Shown here piece after piece: positions 1-6,024 of a DNA stretch of 7,287 bases. The position numbers and the translations under genes are program-made. This DNA comes from an uncultured Alphaproteobacteria bacterium. GTDB taxonomy: Bacteria; Pseudomonadota; Alphaproteobacteria; RUG11792. The DNA is taken from the NCBI GenBank assembly GCA_905236375.1, contig CAJOOW010000126.1:1-7287 (forward strand). The letters are read 5' to 3'. Numbering within the stretch: the first letter of the stretch is position 1; every line of letters starts with the position of its first letter. Below the pieces are notes generated by a model that was not told the origin of the DNA, searched no databases, and saw only the letters and a program-made list of their open reading frames with translations.

Positions 1-440
1 ATGGAGTGACAGATCCTCATAATATGGGAGCAATAATAAGAACCGCAGCTACATTTGGAATAAAAGCCATTATCATAAGTGACAAAGCTTCATGTAAGAT
101 CACAGGAACTGTTGCCAAAGCTGCATCTGGCGGGATAGAACATGTTTCCATTATTGTTGTAAAAAATCTTTCGCAAGCTATAGAAAAATTAAAAACATTT
201 GGATTCTGGATTATCTCGTTTTGCGAACGTGGCAATCAATTCCTTCATGAAATAGATTTAAAAGGAAAAACCTGCTTGATCTTTGGCTCTGAAGGAGATG
301 GAATTAGAAGATTGCAGAAAAAAAATTCTGATTTTGTTGTAAAACTTCCAACTAAGCCAAACTTTCCAACACTGAATGTTTCAGCCTCTGCTGCTGTCGC
401 TTTTTATGAAGTCGCCAGACAAAATAACTTTGCATTATGA
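1..440 (+). CDS. rlmB: SpoU/TrmH-family rRNA 2'-O-ribose methyltransferase, RlmB-like (5'-truncated by window edge)
   Basis: This is the catalytic SPOUT domain of a TrmH-family enzyme that methylates a ribose 2'-OH using S-adenosylmethionine. RlmB, the best match by style, modifies G2251 in 23S rRNA. The reading frame is open from base 3, and the first visible residues, GVTDPHNMGAIIRTAATFG, are family motif 1 with its conserved Asn and Arg. Motif 2 is FGSEGDGIRR near bases 280-315. Motif 3 is TLNVSASAAVAFYE near 370-410, where Thr replaces the usual Ser of SLNVS. These motifs form the trefoil-knot cofactor site. The GTG at base 6 lies inside motif 1, so it is an internal Val codon; the true start and any N-terminal substrate-binding domain lie outside the window. 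The gene ends with TGA, 15 nt from the stop of convergent dut, with no visible terminator between them. Family is secure; RlmB rather than another TrmH paralogue is likely but not proven. Confidence 0.8.
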   Translation, partial: GVTDPHNMGAIIRTAATFGIKAIIISDKASCKITGTVAKAASGGIEHVSIIVVKNLSQAIEKLKTFGFWIISFCERGNQFLHEIDLKGKTCLIFGSEGDGIRRLQKKNSDFVVKLPTKPNFPTLNVSASAAVAFYEVARQNNFAL

Positions 441-455
441 TTAATCTGCGAGAAC

Positions 456-893
456 TTAGCGAATTCCTGTCGATCCAATGCCTCCTTGGCCTCTTGCGGA
501 CTCGGATAATGCTTCGACCTCAGACCATTCAGCTTTTTGAAACGGAACAATTATCAATTGAGCTAAACGCATTCCGTTTTCAATAACAAATTCTTTTTCA
601 GAATGATTTATCATGATTAACTTCAGTTCTCCCCGATAATCGGCATCAATAATCCCAGGGGAATTCAAAACAACAATTCCACTCTTTGCTGAAAGACCAG
701 ATCTCGAACAAACCATCCCAAAGAATCCTTCTGGAATTTCACAAGCTATACCTGTTGGGATTATGTCACTCTTTCCTGGGAAAAGAACAATTTCATGATC
801 AATACAAGCCTTTAAATCTGCACCAGCGCTGTATTCAGAACCATAAACGGGAATCTCCGCTTTTTCATTTAATTTTTTAAAATTGATCTTCAT
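456..893 (-). CDS. dut: dUTP diphosphatase (dUTPase), trimeric type
   Basis: The enzyme hydrolyses dUTP to dUMP and pyrophosphate, keeping uracil out of DNA and supplying dUMP for thymidylate synthesis. The 145-aa length is typical of the homotrimeric cytosolic family. All five motifs are visible: AGADL (23-27), SRSGLS (63-68), the NSPGIIDADYRGEL stretch (77-90) with Asp83 as probable catalytic base, MRLAQL (108-113), and the C-terminal ARGQGGIGSTG (133-143). Motif V is odd: residue 139 is Ile (codon ATT, 477-479), where nearly all family members have Phe or another aromatic that stacks on the uracil. The chosen ATG at 893 follows an AAGGGA ribosome-binding site and overlaps the TGA of the upstream membrane-protein gene as ATGA. 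An in-frame ATG at 956 would add 21 residues with no family counterpart. The gene is the distal member of a two-gene unit. Confidence 0.95.
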   Translation of the reverse strand: MKINFKKLNEKAEIPVYGSEYSAGADLKACIDHEIVLFPGKSDIIPTGIACEIPEGFFGMVCSRSGLSAKSGIVVLNSPGIIDADYRGELKLIMINHSEKEFVIENGMRLAQLIIVPFQKAEWSEVEALSESARGQGGIGSTGIR

Positions 894-2014
894 GATCTTC
901 CCTTTCGAATTATATTGATTATTTCTGGATCCGCTGATAAAGCTTCGAAATTGCATGTAAATAACTTATAGATATCATCCGATTTATCAACATCAATGAT
1001 CTTTGTTATAAGTTCTCTGATTCTTCCTTGGAAATTTCGATCCATTGCGATATTTAGCAATAGCCAAAGTTTCTCAATATTGTTGTCAGGAATTGATGTC
1101 ATTGCAGATTGTGCAAATTCGAAAATATCATTCCTTTTAATCTTCAAAAGATATTTAGAGATTATCCGATTTGGATTGCAACAAAGTGTTTGCGATATTG
1201 CATCTAAAATCTTTTTTTCTTCATACCGTTTCGATATGTTTTCAAAAACAAAATCTAGAAATTTACAGAGAATCTCAATATTTGCGGGGTAATCCTTATG
1301 AAGCCTTTCGATGATCCTGAGCTTCTTATCAGTCTCATCCGCTATTTCAAAATTAACCATTTCCAATTCAATGTGATATTTGTTTATGAAACTTTGCGAA
1401 AGATTGTATTTGAATTTAGCCGGATCAAAGCTAAAGGAGACGGATCCATATCTTGCGCGCTTCGCTATCTCTAGAATCTCATCTTGGACAACTGCTATTT
1501 CTTCGTAATAATTCCGAATAGCTTTATTTGCAAGAGTTATGGCAGAATTTAAATCTCCAGAACTTACGAAACTCTGCAAATCCTTCTTTATCATGAAAAT
1601 ATCAATACAATGAATTCCAGTCTTTTCAAAGTTTTTGCTGAGCTTTAGATTTCGTTTTAAAGCTAGAGCTATTTTTAGAATTTTCAAATTTTCAACAACG
1701 GGCGTCCTTTCAAAAAGTCTTGTAAATTCGTAGTCATCCGCGACAATTAATTTCGATATAGCGCCTATAGATTTTATTTCCTCTGCTGTTTTATCCTTAA
1801 TAAATAAAGAGAGAAACCAAACAAAAAATGACTTTAAAGCAAAGCAAATAAACCAAAATGAAAGAAGACTTATGCATATGACGTAGATCCCTATCGAAAA
1901 CTCCTGCCCTCCAATAGAGATTTCAAATCGACCGATTTCTTTCGTCCATAATTCAAGAGCAATCAACGTTGCTATCGTTAGCAATATCAGCCAGAATTTT
2001 CTCCAAAACTTCAC
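890..2014 (-). CDS. HemY-like two-helix inner-membrane protein with helical-repeat cytoplasmic or periplasmic domain
   Basis: A 374-aa protein of uncertain function. The N-terminus has two hydrophobic helices (about residues 4-22 and 42-70) separated by a short segment with an ISIGGQEFSIG pattern. This architecture recalls the HemY_N domain, an inner-membrane module of proteobacterial proteins often encoded beside hemC/hemD. The rest (about 75-374) is strongly alpha-helical, rich in Lys, Glu and Ile, and could form TPR-like repeats as in HemY, though I cannot pick out clean TPR consensus units. The start is a GTG at 2014; it sits just before the first helix, and no upstream in-frame start follows the predicted transcription start. 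No Shine-Dalgarno is evident in the roughly 25-nt leader. The TGA stop overlaps the dut ATG. No heme genes lie nearby, so the HemY assignment rests only on architecture and faint motif resemblance; an unrelated membrane-anchored helical protein is the main alternative. Confidence 0.55.
   Translation of the reverse strand: MKFWRKFWLILLTIATLIALELWTKEIGRFEISIGGQEFSIGIYVICISLLSFWFICFALKSFFVWFLSLFIKDKTAEEIKSIGAISKLIVADDYEFTRLFERTPVVENLKILKIALALKRNLKLSKNFEKTGIHCIDIFMIKKDLQSFVSSGDLNSAITLANKAIRNYYEEIAVVQDEILEIAKRARYGSVSFSFDPAKFKYNLSQSFINKYHIELEMVNFEIADETDKKLRIIERLHKDYPANIEILCKFLDFVFENISKRYEEKKILDAISQTLCCNPNRIISKYLLKIKRNDIFEFAQSAMTSIPDNNIEKLWLLLNIAMDRNFQGRIRELITKIIDVDKSDDIYKLFTCNFEALSADPEIINIIRKGRS
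899..904 (-). promoter_or_regulatory. Shine-Dalgarno of dut
   Basis: AAGGGA lies 5 nt before the ATG at 893 and inside the last codons of the upstream gene. It decides the dut start in favour of 893 over 956, and with the ATGA overlap it indicates translational coupling to the HemY-like gene. Confidence 0.75.
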
Positions 2015-2045
2015 AGATCTTTTGTTTTAAATTTGCAGTTATTTT

Positions 2046-2074
2046 ATTATACGATAATCCCATTTCAGAATCAA
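2046..2074 (-). promoter_or_regulatory. Sigma70-type promoter of the HemY-like/dut unit
   Basis: Read on the - strand, TTGATT (2074-2069) is followed by exactly 17 nt and then a perfect TATAAT (2051-2046). The predicted transcription start is near 2039, giving a leader of about 25 nt to the GTG at 2014. It lies in the 118-nt gap after bamA, so the downstream pair can be transcribed independently of rseP-bamA. Confidence 0.8.
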
Positions 2075-2083
2075 TTTATTGAT
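2070..2083. repeat. Short inverted repeat overlapping the -35 element
   Basis: ATCAAT-TT-ATTGAT: two perfect 6-bp arms with a 2-bp spacer, covering most of the -35 hexamer of the HemY-like/dut promoter. The position would suit a repressor operator. AT-rich palindromes of this size also arise by chance, and no regulator gene lies nearby. Confidence 0.35.
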
Positions 2084-2118
2084 CGTTGCCCTTTCAGAGA
2101 TATCTTCGCTGCTTAGTA

Positions 2119-2146
2119 CCTCTTCGTTCTTTTTAGAACGTTGAAG
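2119..2146 (-). other. Hairpin spanning the bamA stop codon
   Basis: On the - strand, CGTTCT and AGAACG form a 6-bp stem around an AAAA loop. The stem extends, through a 2x2 internal loop of A residues, to CTTC pairing with GAGG (one G-U pair). The bamA TAA falls at the inner stem/loop junction. No U-tract follows, so it does not look like an intrinsic terminator; it could stabilise or punctuate the 3' end of the rseP-bamA message. Confidence 0.4.
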
Positions 2147-4655
2147 AGAAGCCGAGGATAAATCTTTGTGTTTCATCGTATTTCTCTTTTCTTATAGGAA
2201 GAGCGTATGTCAGTTTAATTGGTCCAAATGGTGTTACAAAAGAAACACCAAAACCGATCGATTGTCTGATTTTCTTCCTATCTAGAATTTTATGACCTGC
2301 AACTGTACTATTTTCAAATCCAGTAAATGTTGCCTTTTCATGCTTGACTCCTCCTGCTTCGATCTTTTCAGCATCTTTATCAATATTTAAGTATTTGCTT
2401 TTTTTGCGTGAGGCATCCCAGAGAGTTCCAAAATCCGTAAATACAAACCCTCGGAATTGTAATTCTTCAGGCAATCCAAGAGGGAACGCGTATTCGATTG
2501 TGCCTTTCCAGTATTTTCTGGCTCCTAAGAAGTCTCTACGCGCAGCATATTTAGCCGGGGTTACCCCATCTTTTGAAACTTTGTATGCAGTTGAAGCAAA
2601 TGGGCCAACACCGGCATATTCAAATCCTCTAAATGACTCCATTCCGAGCATGAAACTATCAGCTATATGAGACTGTTTTCCTCCAAGTTTACTCATTATT
2701 CCTCCTGATAATGAAAATGTTAACGAAGTCTTTCTGAATGCTGGCATTACATAAGCTCCAGTTAACTCATTCTTCAAATGTTTTGCATGACCTCCAAGTC
2801 CCGCAACTTGTGTTGCCAGAGAGACACTGAATGAGCCTTTCAATCCTCTAATGAAATGAGTCGAATATCCAATTGTATGCTTCAATGAAGATAGATTGTT
2901 CTTAGCGCTCGTCGACGACAGCATGTTTCCATTATGTTTTTGAACTTGATCCAAAATTAAAGGAGATACTCCTTTTGAAACATCTTGGAACTTCCTGTAA
3001 TCCCACTCATATTCCCAACTTTGATTAAAATGTGTACTTAGATCATATGAAAGCCCGAGAGATCCACCGAGTTCTTTTATGTTAAATCCATCGAATCTCG
3101 AAGAAACATATCTATGTCCTGCTATCGAACCCTCCATATCTTTGTCAAATATATGAGGGTCAGAAACTTCAACCTGAACATTGTTCAAGAATCTGAACTT
3201 TTCTTTCTGCTTTTCTTTACTCTTTGAACCATTTTCATCTATTGTGCGGCTTCTTCCAGAAACAGAACGACTTGATCCAAGGAAGACCGATAGTGTTTTT
3301 CCAGTTCCGAAAAAGTTCTTCTCGTTATATGTTAAATCGATACCAATCCCATCTGATGATGAATAACTTGCGGCAACCATTGCTTCCGCTGTAGGAGCTT
3401 CTTCAACACTAACATGCAATATGCATTTGTCTGGAGAGTTCGGATCAGGCATCGCTTGTATATCAACTTTTTGGAAATAACCAAGATCCTTTAGCCTGTA
3501 TTCAGACATCTTCACAAATGATTGGTTATAAGCATCGCCTTCTTCAAGAATTATTTCTCTTCTAATGACGCTATCGCGGGTCTTTGTGTTTCCACTTATT
3601 ATTATTTTCGATATGTAAACTTTTTCTCCTTCAGCAATATTGAATGTAACATCAACTGTCTTATGAGTTGGATTCTTTATTAGTTTTGGAGAAACATTAA
3701 CAGTTGGAAATCCGCTTTTTCCAATTTGTCGCGCAATGTTAGTTGTATCAATTTCAACATACGATTCTTTGTACATATCTCCTTTTCTGCAGTAGAGGTC
3801 TTTTTCAAGCCCTTTTGGGGAAACTTTAGCAACATTCGATTTTACTGCAACTTTATCGAAAGAGTATTGTTCTCCTTCATCAATAGTGAATGTTAATATA
3901 AACGATTGTTTGTTCGGGGCTAATTCTGCTACCGCTGAAATAACTCTGGCATTAATATATCCCTGTTCGTGATAATATTTTGCAATCGCTTGTTTATCTT
4001 CTTCCATTCGATCTGCATCATAAATATCATCTGTAACGAAGAAACGATACCATCTCTTCACTTTCGAATAGATGATATCCCTTAAATCTGAAGAAGAAAT
4101 CTTTTCGTTACCTATAAATATTATCTTACTTATACCGGCAGCGTGCCCCTCATCAATCTCAAATACCAAATCAACTCGATTATCCTTTCGTTTGATAATC
4201 TTTGGATTAACTTTTGCGTCATATCTTCCCATTTTCCTGTATTGTTCCAACAAACTTTGTTGTATCTCTTTCACTTTTTCTGGCGACAATACCTCATGAG
4301 ATCCTAATTTTATAGCCTTTTTTATATCTCTATCTGAAATTTTCGAGTTTCCCTCAAATCTCACTTTATCAAGCGTTGGGGCTTCTTTGACTTCAACGAT
4401 AACGACAGAACCATTCATTTTAACTTTGACATCCGAGAAAAATCCCGTCCCTTTTAATGCTTTTAAGGCATCATTGATAGATTCGTCGTCACAGTCATCT
4501 CCCACTTGAATTGGAAGATATGTGCTTATTGTCTCTTGTTCGATCCTTTCGCATCCAATATACTTTATTGCAGTAACCTTCGTTGCTTCAGCTCCGCAAG
4601 CTAAAATCAAGCTCAACATTATGAGCGCTGTTGTCTTTTTCACTTCCATCTTCAT
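2133..4655 (-). CDS. bamA: Outer-membrane protein assembly factor BamA (Omp85 family)
   Basis: BamA is the central subunit of the BAM complex, which folds beta-barrel proteins into the outer membrane. The 840-aa product has a signal peptide (basic MKMEVKK, hydrophobic core, likely cleavage after AEA at 22-24). Five periplasmic POTRA domains follow, at roughly 26-91, 94-171, 174-263, 266-343 and 346-419, and then a C-terminal 16-strand barrel (about 424-840). The barrel carries the FRGF signature of loop 6 (675-678), the Omp85 motif that inserts into the barrel lumen, and ends in the expected terminal Phe. The start at 4655 overlaps the rseP TGA as ATGA, with GGAGAG 9 nt upstream; an in-frame TTG at 4676 would lie upstream of that site and spoil the signal peptide. 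Two surface loops (about 464-488 and 748-796) appear longer than in E. coli. The gene is followed by a HemY-like gene rather than lpxD, which often follows bamA in proteobacteria. Confidence 0.97.
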   Translation of the reverse strand: MKMEVKKTTALIMLSLILACGAEATKVTAIKYIGCERIEQETISTYLPIQVGDDCDDESINDALKALKGTGFFSDVKVKMNGSVVIVEVKEAPTLDKVRFEGNSKISDRDIKKAIKLGSHEVLSPEKVKEIQQSLLEQYRKMGRYDAKVNPKIIKRKDNRVDLVFEIDEGHAAGISKIIFIGNEKISSSDLRDIIYSKVKRWYRFFVTDDIYDADRMEEDKQAIAKYYHEQGYINARVISAVAELAPNKQSFILTFTIDEGEQYSFDKVAVKSNVAKVSPKGLEKDLYCRKGDMYKESYVEIDTTNIARQIGKSGFPTVNVSPKLIKNPTHKTVDVTFNIAEGEKVYISKIIISGNTKTRDSVIRREIILEEGDAYNQSFVKMSEYRLKDLGYFQKVDIQAMPDPNSPDKCILHVSVEEAPTAEAMVAASYSSSDGIGIDLTYNEKNFFGTGKTLSVFLGSSRSVSGRSRTIDENGSKSKEKQKEKFRFLNNVQVEVSDPHIFDKDMEGSIAGHRYVSSRFDGFNIKELGGSLGLSYDLSTHFNQSWEYEWDYRKFQDVSKGVSPLILDQVQKHNGNMLSSTSAKNNLSSLKHTIGYSTHFIRGLKGSFSVSLATQVAGLGGHAKHLKNELTGAYVMPAFRKTSLTFSLSGGIMSKLGGKQSHIADSFMLGMESFRGFEYAGVGPFASTAYKVSKDGVTPAKYAARRDFLGARKYWKGTIEYAFPLGLPEELQFRGFVFTDFGTLWDASRKKSKYLNIDKDAEKIEAGGVKHEKATFTGFENSTVAGHKILDRKKIRQSIGFGVSFVTPFGPIKLTYALPIRKEKYDETQRFILGFSSTF

Positions 4656-5764
4656 TTGACTATACTCTCCAACCAACTAAAAAACTTGATATTCACAAGA
4701 TCGTTCCATATTCCCAATAACATAAGCCCAACAACTATAATTAGGCCTGCTATGAATATTGCGTTTATAAACGTTTTGTGAAGTGGTTTGCCAATTATCC
4801 ACTCGATTCCAGAAATAACGACAGATCCTCCATCCAAAACAGGAATTGGTAGAAGATTTATCGCTCCTAGAATAACTGAAATCATTGCAATCATTGTTAT
4901 AAAGCTTGCAACTCCGGCTTCTGCACTCGCTGATGAAATATTGAAAATTGAAATAATTCCACCAACATTTTTAGAACTCATAGAGCCGGTTGCTATCTTA
5001 AAAATTGCTTTCATGTTCTGCGTTGCCATAACATATGTCGTTTGCAGTGAAAGTTTTGCAGCTTCCCAAATAGAAACTTTTTTATAGTTATAACCCTTTG
5101 TCGTTATCCCAATCGTTTGGATTGGTTTTATTTTCCCATCTGTTTTTTCGAACATATCGATTGATATTTCTTTGTTCTGATTTTCTCTATTAATTTTCAG
5201 AACTAGTTTCTTTCCGACCGAGCTTTTTACTTGTTCAACGATATTAAAGAAATTCTTCGTCTCAATCCCATTTGCGGATGTTATGATATCTCCAGTCCTG
5301 AGGCCAGATTTATAAGCTAGCGTATCTTCTGAAACAACAGTGACAGAATTGTCAGGTTCTTGCATACCTATTGAGACAGCTAATGCAAAAAAAACAGCTA
5401 CTGAAAATATAAGATTCGCAAGAGGACCTCCGAGTGAAATTAAAAGCCTTTGCCACGGTTTCTTTCTGTGGGCAGACATTCTGGCCATATCCTCTTCGGT
5501 ATATCCATCTGGGATGGTTTCCGTGACACTCGTTGCGTCTGCATCTCCGAACATTTTGACATATCCGCCAAGAGGCAATAAAGACACTCTCCATTCTGTG
5601 CCTTTTTTGTCCTTTCTTGAAAACAACACTGGCCCGAAGCCAATCGAGAAAGCTTCACAGAAAACACCATTCATTCTGGCGATAATAAGGTGCCCAAGTT
5701 CATGCACAACGACAACAACGCCTAGTAAAATAGCAAAAGTTAACACCGGAACAAAAAATGCCAT
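4652..5764 (-). CDS. rseP: RIP metalloprotease RseP (site-2 protease family, M50)
   Basis: This zinc protease cleaves transmembrane helices within the inner membrane. In the family it releases sigma factors from anti-sigma factors during envelope stress and clears remnant signal peptides. The 370-aa protein has the zinc-binding HELGH motif at 21-25 in the first membrane helix, the GGPLAN region at 112-117 opening the second, and the third zinc-ligand motif PVLDGG at 308-313 (Asp311). A single PDZ domain (about 137-205) lies in the periplasmic section, against two in the roughly 450-aa E. coli enzyme; one-PDZ forms of this length are common elsewhere. Hydrophobic helices at about 287-305 and 332-352 complete the core. 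The start at 5764 is the first possible start after an in-frame stop, but no Shine-Dalgarno lies at normal spacing (GAGG is 16 nt away). It is the first gene of an operon with bamA; no anti-sigma or sigma gene is in view. Confidence 0.96.
   Translation of the reverse strand: MAFFVPVLTFAILLGVVVVVHELGHLIIARMNGVFCEAFSIGFGPVLFSRKDKKGTEWRVSLLPLGGYVKMFGDADATSVTETIPDGYTEEDMARMSAHRKKPWQRLLISLGGPLANLIFSVAVFFALAVSIGMQEPDNSVTVVSEDTLAYKSGLRTGDIITSANGIETKNFFNIVEQVKSSVGKKLVLKINRENQNKEISIDMFEKTDGKIKPIQTIGITTKGYNYKKVSIWEAAKLSLQTTYVMATQNMKAIFKIATGSMSSKNVGGIISIFNISSASAEAGVASFITMIAMISVILGAINLLPIPVLDGGSVVISGIEWIIGKPLHKTFINAIFIAGLIIVVGLMLLGIWNDLVNIKFFSWLESIVK
4665..4670 (-). promoter_or_regulatory. Shine-Dalgarno of bamA
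   Basis: GGAGAG lies 9 nt before the ATG at 4655, within the last codons of rseP. It selects 4655 over the in-frame TTG at 4676 and the ATG at 4649, and with the ATGA overlap it points to translational coupling of bamA to rseP. Confidence 0.75.
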
Positions 5765-5798
5765 TTCATAATCAAGAAAACCTCATCATCCTATTAAA

Positions 5799-5827
5799 AT
5801 GATAGCACAAAGGATCAAGGTTTTAAA
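5799..5827 (-). promoter_or_regulatory. Probable promoter of rseP-bamA
   Basis: On the - strand, TATCAT (5804-5799) is preceded by TGC, an extended -10 arrangement, and 17 nt further upstream by TTTAAA (5827-5822) as a weak -35. The predicted leader to the ATG at 5764 is about 28 nt. It is weaker than the other two promoters in this window and rests on position plus partial consensus. Confidence 0.5.
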
Positions 5828-5961
5828 TTGTTTTTCCTGAATTTGTAGAAAAATTCTTGTGAGTTATTCATAAAAAGTGCACAAATTTAAAAATTTATTG
5901 CAATTTTAAAAAACTTGGATTCCTTGGCTTTTGCCAGCAAAAATAGCAAAAACCGACGCCC

Positions 5962-5991
5962 TTGAGATGCCTATTTTTGAAATGCTATACT
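5962..5991 (+). promoter_or_regulatory. Promoter of the LD-carboxypeptidase gene
   Basis: TTGAGA (5962-5967), an 18-nt spacer ending in the extended -10 element TGC, then TATACT (5986-5991). The predicted start near 5998 leaves a leader of about 27 nt, very AT-rich and with no Shine-Dalgarno, before the ATG at 6025. It lies in the 260-nt divergent gap shared with rseP, which is otherwise AT-rich and without a recognisable gene. Confidence 0.65.
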
Positions 5992-6024
5992 GATTGAGTT
6001 GTTAGCAAATTATTAATTTAAATT

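Noticed and set aside
6..8. GTG at 6 as the start of the methyltransferase
   Set aside because: It lies inside conserved motif 1 (GVTDPHN), so it is an internal Val codon of a truncated gene.
1..9. ATG at the very first base as a gene start
   Set aside because: That frame reaches TGA at 7-9; the real coding frame begins at base 3 and continues from outside the window.
894..956. Longer dut starting at ATG 956
   Set aside because: The extra 21 residues have no dUTPase counterpart, overlap the upstream gene, and the clear Shine-Dalgarno and ATGA overlap favour 893.
4593..4607. Lipobox-like LILAC in the BamA signal peptide
   Set aside because: Leu at -2 is a poor lipobox residue, BamA is not known as a lipoprotein, and AEA just downstream is a good signal peptidase I site.
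4656..4676. Longer bamA starting at TTG 4676
   Set aside because: The Shine-Dalgarno lies downstream of it, and the added residues would precede a normal signal peptide.
5340..5771. 143-aa open frame on the + strand opposite rseP
   Set aside because: It is antisense to the conserved HELGH and GGPLAN coding region, has no recognisable domain and no promoter or ribosome-binding site.
5924..5937. Small hairpin TGGC-TTTT-GCCA between rseP and the LD-carboxypeptidase gene
   Set aside because: Only 4-5 bp, no T-tract on either strand, and no transcript is expected to end there; probably chance.
6015..6024. Palindrome AATTTAAATT just before the LD-carboxypeptidase ATG
   Set aside because: Pure A/T palindromes of 10 bp are expected by chance in DNA this AT-rich.
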